Positions 26,301 through 32,954 of a DNA stretch of 59,281 bases are shown in pieces; position 1 is the stretch's first letter; every line of letters starts with the position of its first letter. The stretch covers positions 1 to 59,281 of the forward strand of contig JALZUR010000047.1 in NCBI GenBank assembly GCA_023301025.1. Direction: 5' to 3'. This DNA is from Bdellovibrionales bacterium (lineage in GTDB: Bacteria; Bdellovibrionota; Bdellovibrionia; Bdellovibrionales; UBA1609). A model generated the notes under the pieces. It did not search any database. It was not told the DNA's origin and was given only the letters and a program-made list of their open reading frames with translations. The position numbers and the translations under genes are program-made.

Positions 26301-26433
26301 TACCCCCTGGATAAGAAGAAATAAACTCTTCTCCTGTGAATGTTTCATTTTCAATAAGTGCAAAGATCTCTTCGGTCTCATATGGGCCGTGAATATGATC
26401 TAATACATCTTTAACAATCCACTTTTTAATCAA
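23392..26433 (-). CDS. GYF-like domain / single TM / TPR-repeat membrane protein
   Basis: 1013 residues. The first 60 residues (KKWIVKDVLDHIHGPYETEE ... GGKWVQIS) look like a GYF_2-type domain with its conserved W, GPY and final W. A charged linker (about 65-180) with many Asp/Glu/Ser/Lys precedes a KKKKRADK stretch and one membrane helix (about 185-203). The Lys cluster predicts the N-terminus inside. About 800 residues of TPR repeats follow in the periplasm, with repeated A-x-x-Y and N-P spacing (for example INPKHFEAIAYLSFLQFE and RNPNHVESFLLKAQIYYSLG). The start is TTG at 26433 with GAGGGG 8 nt upstream. Function is unknown; an envelope assembly scaffold sensing or recruiting a cytoplasmic partner is an inference. 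Confidence 0.7.
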   Translation of the reverse strand: MIKKWIVKDVLDHIHGPYETEEIFALIENETFTGEEFISSYPGGKWVQISTEPEFFDYMLSALSGNLPIDKTKADVPKPDEGKKDDDSSYTETDSTLNTIPLSPSELDSLIESNDEPSSVEHTGNSFNDTSAGEDKKKINFSKKVKVYREVKGRSHLFEDRQVLGLDEQAELRKNVKKKKRADKALLLVFAISVCLILSYFLIEDEADVAVDSNAYQLELPEKSITNFNVIDAKTKEKALGTSVKLLTYDEPKKTILAVDYLNSVLKFEPRNSQALLLLCNSIFQIWPFTKQQSSDFYVISELSKRAFSSGLEGDALSTCRVIEKILYDKTEDASKIVDSYLNAEDATGTLSFYLRYYKSYILFKDRDLNNAQSFSESSIDIESRWIPSLLLLGKIYIELNQSQNASNVFSKVLTINPKHFEAIAYLSFLQFEYFGKPVSGLKIFKRLERIKEDRQHYDKRIYSLVLSSIAKAYLKTNKVAKAGDYAQKAFDEDTSNIQAKNILITTGSKTELAKADRLFMAEANQLFKEKEWKTAIAIYEQAYNLNNKNGLAALRISQSYWKQSFIKESIKWAERAIIADPKDIQAYITLSEYLINQYELIDAERVLLKSLRVSSKSYKVYGLLAKVEYLKKNYPKAVAYVRRALKMYSNDSDSIITLSKTLEATGEIEKAYANAKAAIEITDPSFELENYFCLLLMKNKGLNDALEYISKKENESGGSLKYETIKANLYREDEQFNVALKIAKESYEALEGGSIDVVLSYARALAKVSRVDASLDKYQQAFLMRPTNPSPLFESGKLLLEKSQPSKAIIQLERVEQVSPKFPELSYYWAKALKMLGKSKSDPEILLESIEYANKEIERNPNHVESFLLKAQIYYSLGSLTLNKAQTMSSSDQDYSETYSQMISYYKLCSSAYQKSIDLALQPALAYISLARCQRLSGQIDLAVVSAKKAEKTDSANSIVWIEMALIYEQQGNIGASIKAYEKYLLIFPNAPNKDDVSKKLAELKEQIGAEE

Positions 26434-26670
26434 AGTAAGTGCCCCTCTTTAGACAGCTTAGATCTAAACCAATAGTTTAAATATTCTATTTTAAAGCGCC
26501 AATTTTAAATCTATATACAGTTTGCATTATTTTTTAGTAAAGACCAAGAGCAAAGGTTTAGGAGCTATAGGAACCAAGAGTAATTATCAAAAATAAATGC
26601 AGTAATAAAAACAAATAGCTATGGACTTAGATAATTTTAGCTGCAAATTTTTAGATCACTTTTTCCATAA

Positions 26671-27954
26671 TTATTTTATTCTTTGCACATTTGCACCAAG
26701 CTTAGAAAGCTTTAATTCTAAATTTTCATAGCCTCTATCAAGATGATAGATCCTAGAAACTACAGTTTCACCTTGAGCACAAAGACCTGCAAGAATTAAA
26801 GATGCGCTTGCTCTTAAGTCCGTTGCCATAACTGGAGCTCCAACAAGAACAGTCGGCCCATAAATTTGAGCAATTCGTGTTTGTGTTTTTATATTTGCTC
26901 CAAGACGAACAAGCTCTTGAGCATGCATGAATCTATTTTCAAAGATTGTCTCTTCTACTAAACTTACCCCATCTGCTTGAGTCATCAAAGTCATTATCTG
27001 AGCCTGAAGATCTGTTGGGAAGCCTGGATGAGGAGATGTTTTAACCTGAACAGCCTTAAGCACTTTTATCTGACTGCCTAAAACTTGAAAGTAAGGCACC
27101 TCATTTTCATCAACTTTATCTTCTACAGGAACACCCATTGAAGATAAAACTTTAAGAAAGGCACTTAAAAGTTTAGGACTGCAGTTTTTTATTTTTAGAT
27201 CAGAACGCGTAATTGCCGCAGCCACCGCAAATGTACCGGCTTCAATTCGGTCCCCTATAACTGAATAATTATCTAAAGGTCTAAGGTCTTTAACACCTTG
27301 AACTGTTATCTCACTTGTACCATGCCCTTTAATGTTAGCACCCATACTGTTTAAACAGTCTGCAAGATCAGTGATTTCAGGCTCTTGAGCTGCATTTTTT
27401 AATACTGTTGTGCCTTTAGCTAAAATAGATGCCATCAAAGCATTTTCAGTTCCACCTACAGTTGGTTGTTTAAAAAATATTTCTGCACCAACAAGACCTT
27501 GCTTGGCTTTAGCTTGGACATAGCCTTTAAGCACTTCAACATCTGCACCTAGAGCCTCTACAGCTTCGATGTGTTGATCAATGGGACGCGTACCAATAGC
27601 ACAGCCTCCAGGCAAACTTACTTTGGTTTCACCAAATCTTGATAAAAGAGGGCCTAAAACTAAAATGCTAGCTCTCATTTTTCTTACCAAGTCATAATCA
27701 GCTGAGGTTTTAATAACTTCTGGCTGATTTATAACAACTTCTTTTTTATCTTTATCAAAATCAACGCGTGCACCAAGTTCAGAGAGAATTTTTAAAGCAT
27801 AGTTTACATCAACAAGATCAGGAACATTCTTAATTTTATGAACACCAGGGCAAATTAAAGTAGAAAAAATAATAGGTAAAGCAGAGTTTTTAGCACCACT
27901 GATTTCAACTGTTCCTGAAATCTTAGATAGGCCAGTTACTTTTATTTTATCCAT
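26671..27954 (-). CDS. murA: UDP-N-acetylglucosamine 1-carboxyvinyltransferase MurA
   Basis: 427 residues, full length. Hallmarks are the N-terminal GAKNSALPI, the catalytic loop LPGGCAIGTRPIDQH with the Cys that fosfomycin alkylates, GGTENALMAS, and the C-terminal DLRASASLILAGL and YHLDRGYENLE. It makes the first committed peptidoglycan precursor in the cytoplasm. It is last in rho-rpmE-prfA-prmC-murA and has GAGGT before its ATG. An 80-nt gap containing a short direct repeat separates it from prmC. Confidence 0.95.
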   Translation of the reverse strand: MDKIKVTGLSKISGTVEISGAKNSALPIIFSTLICPGVHKIKNVPDLVDVNYALKILSELGARVDFDKDKKEVVINQPEVIKTSADYDLVRKMRASILVLGPLLSRFGETKVSLPGGCAIGTRPIDQHIEAVEALGADVEVLKGYVQAKAKQGLVGAEIFFKQPTVGGTENALMASILAKGTTVLKNAAQEPEITDLADCLNSMGANIKGHGTSEITVQGVKDLRPLDNYSVIGDRIEAGTFAVAAAITRSDLKIKNCSPKLLSAFLKVLSSMGVPVEDKVDENEVPYFQVLGSQIKVLKAVQVKTSPHPGFPTDLQAQIMTLMTQADGVSLVEETIFENRFMHAQELVRLGANIKTQTRIAQIYGPTVLVGAPVMATDLRASASLILAGLCAQGETVVSRIYHLDRGYENLELKLSKLGANVQRIK

Positions 27955-27985
27955 TCTACACCTCGTGTTTACCGCTCATTTAAAC

Positions 27986-28023
27986 TGATCACTCGCACAA
28001 GCCATCTACTTTGATCACTTGCA
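27986..28023. repeat. Short direct repeat between prmC and murA
   Basis: TGATCACTCGCA (27986-27997) and TGATCACTTGCA (28012-28023) match at 11 of 12 positions, and their starts are 26 bp apart. Each contains the palindrome TGATCA. They occupy most of the 80-nt gap upstream of murA and could be tandem binding sites or RNA elements. Confidence 0.4.
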
Positions 28024-28034
28024 TCTGTTATTTT

Positions 28035-28889
28035 TTACAAATCACTTTTATCGATCATAAAAAATCGATCTTTTCCAAAACTGTCTTTAAAAAAAATAGG
28101 TTTAAATTTATTTAAAGCTATTTCAAGTTTTTCTTTTTGATCATGAGAAAATTCAAAAAACATCAACCCTCTACCACTCAACATCTCAAAAGCTTTACAT
28201 ACCCAACTGTAAATAAGTTCAGTTGGCTCAACCCCACCAAATAAAGACATATGTGGTTCATAAACATAAACTGAATTTTGCACATCAGGATCATCTATTG
28301 CAATATAAGGTGGGTTACTTAAAATAAGATCAAAAGAATTCTTATCTAGCTCTACCTCTTCAAAGGTTTTTGAAACAAGCTCAATACTATTTATTTTATT
28401 TCTGTGGCGAGAAATGTTTTTATCTAAAGCCTTTTGAGCTTCATCTGATGGTTCGATCAAGATAAGCTCTTTACAAGTTTTTAAAGACATAGCCGCAGAA
28501 ATGCCCATGCAGCCACTTCCGGATCCAATATCTAGAATAGATTCTATATTTAATTTCTTACTCTTTATTTTTTTTAGAGCTTGCAGCACAATCTCTTCTG
28601 TCTCCATTCTTGGTATCAATACACCTTCATCTACATAAAAAAGAGCGTCACAAAAAGATACTTCATTTAAAAAATACTGAAGTGGATAGTCTTCTTTCTT
28701 TTTTTCGATCCAAGAGGTTAGAAGTTTTTGCTCTTCAAGACTTAAAGTTTGTGTACCAGCAATAAGAGAGGTTTTATCTTTATTTAATTTATCAGTTAGT
28801 ATTGTTAAAAAGTCGTTAAACAAACGGCTAGATTTGTATTCACACGAATAAAAAAAATCAGACAGAGTTTGTGACTCTTTAAGACTCAC
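28035..28889 (-). CDS. prmC: Release-factor glutamine methyltransferase PrmC
   Basis: 284 residues. The N-terminal helical domain is followed by a SAM-binding Rossmann fold (ILDIGSGSGCMGISAA) and the catalytic LILSNPPYIA motif that binds the target Gln. It methylates the GGQ glutamine of release factors; prfA is its upstream neighbour, the usual pairing. The start is GTG at 28889, with AGAGG 6 nt upstream inside the end of prfA; the two genes overlap by 11 bp. Confidence 0.93.
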   Translation of the reverse strand: MSLKESQTLSDFFYSCEYKSSRLFNDFLTILTDKLNKDKTSLIAGTQTLSLEEQKLLTSWIEKKKEDYPLQYFLNEVSFCDALFYVDEGVLIPRMETEEIVLQALKKIKSKKLNIESILDIGSGSGCMGISAAMSLKTCKELILIEPSDEAQKALDKNISRHRNKINSIELVSKTFEEVELDKNSFDLILSNPPYIAIDDPDVQNSVYVYEPHMSLFGGVEPTELIYSWVCKAFEMLSGRGLMFFEFSHDQKEKLEIALNKFKPIFFKDSFGKDRFFMIDKSDL

Positions 28890-29955
28890 CTGAAGCCTCT
28901 TTTAAAAGTTCAGCTTGAGCATGAGCCGATAATGGCCCAAGAAGTAAATCAAAATCTCCATTCATAATTTCATCAACTTTATGAAGAGTTAACCCAACCC
29001 TATGATCCGTTACTCTGGTTTGCGGAAAGTTATAGGTTCTAATACGCTCTGACCTATCACCAGTTCCTATTTGACTTAAGCGCACATCTGATGCCGCTTT
29101 CATCGCTTTTTCTTCTTCATGAGCAAGAATGCGGGCATAAAGTATTTTCATAGCTTTTGCTTTATTCTTAATTTGTGACTTTTCATCCTGACAAGAAACA
29201 ACAACACCCGTTGGCATATGAGTGATCCTAACAGCAGAGTCTGTGGTATTTACATGCTGTCCACCTGCACCACTTGATCTGTAAACATCAACTCTTAAAT
29301 CTTTGTCGGCTATATCAACATCAACTTCTGAAGCTTCAGGAACAACAGCAACTGTTATAGTAGACGTGTGAACACGACCTTGGCTTTCAGTTTTTGGAAC
29401 ACGCTGAACTCTGTGCACACCACTTTCAAATTTAAGTTTACTATAAACCTTTGAGCCACTTACTGTTGCAACGACTTCTTTAAAACCACCAACGTTTCCA
29501 AGGCTTGTAGATAAAATCTCCATCTTCCAAGAATTTTTTGAAGCATAATAACTGTAAGCACGGTACAACTGCTCAGCAAAAAGACTTGCTTCATCCCCAC
29601 CTGCACCTGCTCTGATTTCTAGGATTACATTTTTTTCATCTTTTGGATCTTTAGGTAAAAGTAAAAGCTTCAACTCTGCTTTTAACTCTTCTATGCGTGG
29701 CTCTAAATCTGATATCTCAAGTTTAGCAAGCTCTTTTAACTCATCGTCTTTAGAAGCTTTTAAAATCTCTTTGCTATCCTCTAGTCCTTGAACACAATTA
29801 GAGTAGTTCTTAAATACAGTTACTAATGGCTCTAGTTCGCCATGCTCTTTTAAAAGTTTTTGATATTTTGAGGAGTCTTGAATGATTACAGGGTTTTGAA
29901 GATCACGTTCAAGCTTTTGGAATTTTCTTCTAACCTCTTCTAATTTATCAAACAA
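28879..29955 (-). CDS. prfA: Peptide chain release factor 1
   Basis: 358 residues. The stop-codon recognition region reads RVQRVPKTESQGR, a PxT-type motif (PKT here, PAT in E. coli) that marks RF1 rather than RF2. The peptidyl-hydrolysis loop is SSGAGGQHVNTTDSAVRITH with GGQ. It terminates translation at UAA/UAG. The start appears to be TTG at 29955 with AGGGG upstream. It precedes and overlaps prmC, which modifies it. Confidence 0.93.
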   Translation of the reverse strand: MFDKLEEVRRKFQKLERDLQNPVIIQDSSKYQKLLKEHGELEPLVTVFKNYSNCVQGLEDSKEILKASKDDELKELAKLEISDLEPRIEELKAELKLLLLPKDPKDEKNVILEIRAGAGGDEASLFAEQLYRAYSYYASKNSWKMEILSTSLGNVGGFKEVVATVSGSKVYSKLKFESGVHRVQRVPKTESQGRVHTSTITVAVVPEASEVDVDIADKDLRVDVYRSSGAGGQHVNTTDSAVRITHMPTGVVVSCQDEKSQIKNKAKAMKILYARILAHEEEKAMKAASDVRLSQIGTGDRSERIRTYNFPQTRVTDHRVGLTLHKVDEIMNGDFDLLLGPLSAHAQAELLKEASGES

Positions 29956-30002
29956 TTTTTACCCCTAACAAAAAAGACAAAGGCCCAATAAAAAAGAAAA
30001 AA

Positions 30003-30263
30003 CTATTTAGATTTTTTACCTAAACCAGCATAACGCTTTTTAAATCTATCAATACGGCCTTCTGTATCTAGAACCTTTTGTGTTCCTGTATAAAAAGGGT
30101 GTGATGAACTAGAAATTTCTGTAGCATGCAAAGGGTAATCTTTTCCGTCTTCCCAAGTCACTGTGTCTTTAGTGTTAACAGTAGACTTGGTTATAAATGA
30201 AAATCCTGTCGAAATATCTTTAAATACAACGTCTCTTGTTTGTGGATGGAGGTCTTTTTTCAT
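30003..30263 (-). CDS. rpmE2: 50S ribosomal protein L31, type B (zinc-free form)
   Basis: 86 residues beginning [20 protein letters not shown], with [19 protein letters not shown]. No cysteine is present, so the zinc-binding CxxC pairs of the C+ form are missing. This is the C-minus (type B) form. In many bacteria that form is a Zur-controlled back-up, but here it sits in the constitutive rho-prfA cluster. That suggests it is the main L31 of this organism. AAAGGA precedes the ATG. Confidence 0.93.
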   Translation of the reverse strand: MKKDLHPQTRDVVFKDISTGFSFITKSTVNTKDTVTWEDGKDYPLHATEISSSSHPFYTGTQKVLDTEGRIDRFKKRYAGLGKKSK

Positions 30264-30337
30264 GGGGAAAATCCTTTAAATGTTCAATAATTACTCAGTA
30301 AAAGTGAGGCATAGATAACCTTTTAAGTCCTCTAATG

Positions 30338-32137
30338 TCAACTCCCCAGACCTTTTAGAAAATCTGCGTTTGTTTTAGTGCCCTTTAATTTGCCACGTAA
30401 AAACTCCATGCTGTCGACAACATTCATTGGAGCTAAGACTTTTCTTAAAATCCATAGACGGTTTAAATCATTCTTCTCTATCAAAAGCTCTTCTTTTCTA
30501 GTTGTAGATTTATTTATGTCCATACAAGGGAAAATTCTTTTCTCCATAAGCTTGCGATCAAGCTGAATTTCAGAGTTACCTGTACCCTTAAACTCCTCAA
30601 ATATAACCTCATCCATTCTAGAGCCCGTATCCACCAAAGCTGTGGCTATAATGGTTAAACTCCCCCCATTTTCAACATTTCTAGCAGCACCAAAAAAGCG
30701 CTTAGGCCTGTGAAGAGCATTTGAATCTACACCACCAGATAAAATTTTGCCTGAAGGTGGCACAACCGTGTTGTAAGCTCTAGCAAGACGAGTAATAGAG
30801 TCTAATAAAATAACTACATCATGTTTGTGCTCAACAAGTCTTTTTGCCTTTTCAATAACCATTTCAGCAACTTGAACGTGCCTTGTAGGTGGTTCATCAA
30901 AAGTAGAGCTGATCACCTCACCCTTTACACTTCTTGACATGTCAGTCACTTCTTCTGGTCGTTCATCAATAAGAAGAACAATCAGTGTAACCTCTGGGTG
31001 ATTTGTTGTGATAGCGTTTGCAATGTTTTGCATAAGAACTGTTTTACCAGTTTTTGGAGGTGCAACTATTAATCCTCTTTGGCCCTTACCAATAGGAGCC
31101 ATAAGATCAACTATTCGCGTAGAGTAGTCAGTGGGGTTATACTCTAAAGTAAGTCTTTCTTCAGGATACTTTGGAGTTAAGTTATCAAATAAGATTTTAT
31201 GCTTTGATTTTTCTTCAGATTCAAAATTTAGGCGATCCACTTTTAAAAGCGCAAAATAACGCTCACCTTCTTTAGGGCATCTAATAGTCCCAGTAACTGT
31301 GTCTCCTGTTCTAAGACCCATTCTTCTTATTTGTGAAGGGCTTACATAAATGTCATCAGGACCTGGCAAATAATTGTAATCAGGAGATCTTAAAAATCCA
31401 TAATTGTCTGGAAGTATCTCTAAAACACCATCGCCGTGAATGTCTTCACCCAAATAAGATGCTCTTTTTAAAATTTCGAAAACAAGCTCTTGTCGTCTTA
31501 AGCCTGTAGCATTTTCAATTTTAAATTTTAAACCAAGTTCTGTAAGTTCTGAGATTTTTTTCTCTTTAAGATGTTTAGAACTAAACTCTTTTTTCTCTTG
31601 TTCAGTTAAAACTATATCTGACAGGTCGATGTCATCTAAGTTTACAGAATCTGTTACAATGAAATCTTCTTGAAAGTTTGCGCTGTTTGATTGCGAGTTG
31701 TAATTGCCGTTACCACCACGCTTTCTAGAGTTTCCGCTGTTGTGCGGACGTCCACCATTTTTTCTATTGTTGTTTGCATAGCGTTGATTATTACGTCCAC
31801 CTGAGTTTCTTCTACTATTGTTAGAGTAAGAACCTCCACCTTCTCTTGAGGATGATGAACCTTCGCTAGAATTAGAAGAGCTACTTTTGTTTGATGAAGT
31901 ATTAGTCCCACTAGAATCTTTTACACTTTTTTGATCTGAAGACGAATCACTTTTCTGAACTGGGGCTTTAGACCCCTCTTTCTTAGAATCTGTTGTGCTT
32001 GAAGTCTCTTTTTTTACAGAACTGGCAGTGCTGCTCTCTTTTTTAATTTCAACAGTTTTTTTTGGTCTACCAGGGGATTTTTTAGTGATCTTCTTTTCAG
32101 TTGAAGCCGCTTCGGGGCTTGTGCTCTCATCAGACAT
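30338..32137 (-). CDS. rho: Transcription termination factor Rho with long low-complexity N-terminus
   Basis: 599 residues against about 420 in E. coli. Residues 1-160 are low complexity: Ser/Thr/Lys-rich first, then Asn/Gly/Arg/Ser-rich. Near residue 20 lies a KSPGRPKKT segment like an AT-hook. The conserved part follows: Rho_N (about 190-230), RNA-binding cold-shock-like domain (about 235-300, [20 protein letters not shown]), and RecA-like ATPase with Walker A PPKTGKT (about 360-366) and [16 protein letters not shown]. It is an RNA-dependent helicase that ends transcription. It heads the rho-rpmE-prfA-prmC-murA run; the start has GGAG 5 nt upstream. Confidence 0.95.
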   Translation of the reverse strand: MSDESTSPEAASTEKKITKKSPGRPKKTVEIKKESSTASSVKKETSSTTDSKKEGSKAPVQKSDSSSDQKSVKDSSGTNTSSNKSSSSNSSEGSSSSREGGGSYSNNSRRNSGGRNNQRYANNNRKNGGRPHNSGNSRKRGGNGNYNSQSNSANFQEDFIVTDSVNLDDIDLSDIVLTEQEKKEFSSKHLKEKKISELTELGLKFKIENATGLRRQELVFEILKRASYLGEDIHGDGVLEILPDNYGFLRSPDYNYLPGPDDIYVSPSQIRRMGLRTGDTVTGTIRCPKEGERYFALLKVDRLNFESEEKSKHKILFDNLTPKYPEERLTLEYNPTDYSTRIVDLMAPIGKGQRGLIVAPPKTGKTVLMQNIANAITTNHPEVTLIVLLIDERPEEVTDMSRSVKGEVISSTFDEPPTRHVQVAEMVIEKAKRLVEHKHDVVILLDSITRLARAYNTVVPPSGKILSGGVDSNALHRPKRFFGAARNVENGGSLTIIATALVDTGSRMDEVIFEEFKGTGNSEIQLDRKLMEKRIFPCMDINKSTTRKEELLIEKNDLNRLWILRKVLAPMNVVDSMEFLRGKLKGTKTNADFLKGLGS

Positions 32138-32457
32138 TCATTCTCCAAATGTAATAGGGATTTTAGGTGTTTGTTGTAACTTGTTATCTAATTTTAAATA
32201 TTTAATTTTTTCTATAATTTCTAAATTATTTAATTTTTTTGTGATTTAGCTTATTTTTAAAATAGCTTTCATTTAATGCTTAAAAGCACAAACTACTTAC
32301 TTCTAAGGTCGTATACCTTGTCTCGTACATAAATTAAAAAAAGTAAAGAACTTTTACCAAGTCAGCAAAAAAACTCTTTCTGAGAGGTCATTTGTTTCAA
32401 TATGAGAACATTAAGGACAAAAAATACGAAACCGATACATAAATATGGAGGATTTTG
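32138..32457. other. Divergent intergenic region between rho and the PilZ gene (320 bp)
   Basis: Very AT-rich, with no open frame or RNA gene I can support. It must hold the promoters of rho (minus) and the PilZ gene (plus). A GGAGG at 32447-32451 belongs to the PilZ gene. I could not pick a convincing -35/-10 pair on either strand. Confidence 0.4.
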
Positions 32458-32820
32458 ATGAACACTAATACACAAGCTTACAGGTACCCATTAGAACTAG
32501 ATATTTCGTTTAAAAAACAGTATCAGCGTGATGCAACCTCAGGAACTTTAAAAAATATTTCATTAACTGGTGCATTTATAGAGAACTCTGGCGTTAACAT
32601 AAGTCTCGATGACAAAATCACTTTAAATATAAACTTAAGTGGTAGAGAAAGAAATATCTCTGCAAAAGTTGTTTGGGCGAGCCAAAGAGGAATTGGTGTC
32701 CAGTTTTTTGAATTTGATAACCAAGACATTCAAATTGTTGATGATCTTATTTATTTTCTTGAATCAAAAAGAGAAACTAGAAAAGATGTTTTAACCAGTA
32801 TATTTAAAAAGATCGCTTAA
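32458..32820 (+). CDS. PilZ-domain protein
   Basis: 120 residues from the ATG at 32458, with GGAGG 6 nt upstream; the TTG just before it is too close to that site. The single domain matches PilZ: LKNISLTGAFIE carries the (D/N)xSxxG motif, and AKVVWASQRGIGVQFFEF is the typical end. The RxxxR motif that contacts cyclic di-GMP is not intact; the N-terminus reads AYRYPLELDISF with only one Arg. It may therefore bind c-di-GMP weakly or act through protein contacts. Monocistronic, with a strong terminator 25 nt after the stop. Confidence 0.8.
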   Translation: MNTNTQAYRYPLELDISFKKQYQRDATSGTLKNISLTGAFIENSGVNISLDDKITLNINLSGRERNISAKVVWASQRGIGVQFFEFDNQDIQIVDDLIYFLESKRETRKDVLTSIFKKIA

Positions 32821-32844
32821 TACATTTTACTAAATCAGTTTAAT

Positions 32845-32873
32845 AAAAAAAGGACCATTAAGGTCCTTTTTTT
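32845..32873. terminator. Bidirectional Rho-independent terminator
   Basis: A perfect 12-bp stem pairs the A-run plus GGACC (32845-32856) with GGTCC plus T-run (32862-32873), with a 5-nt loop. A-tract and T-tract flank it on both sides. It can serve the PilZ gene (plus) and the convergent LysM gene (minus). Confidence 0.85.
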
Positions 32874-32954
32874 GTTTCTAGTACTTTCTTTGATAGATCA
32901 AAAGAGAGGTACTGACTTCGCTTTAAAAAAGCGGCTCTATAAACAATATATATT

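Noticed and set aside
31654-31911. 85-codon frame within rho
   Set aside because: Alternate frame of the low-complexity N-terminus of Rho; composition simply reflects repeated codons.
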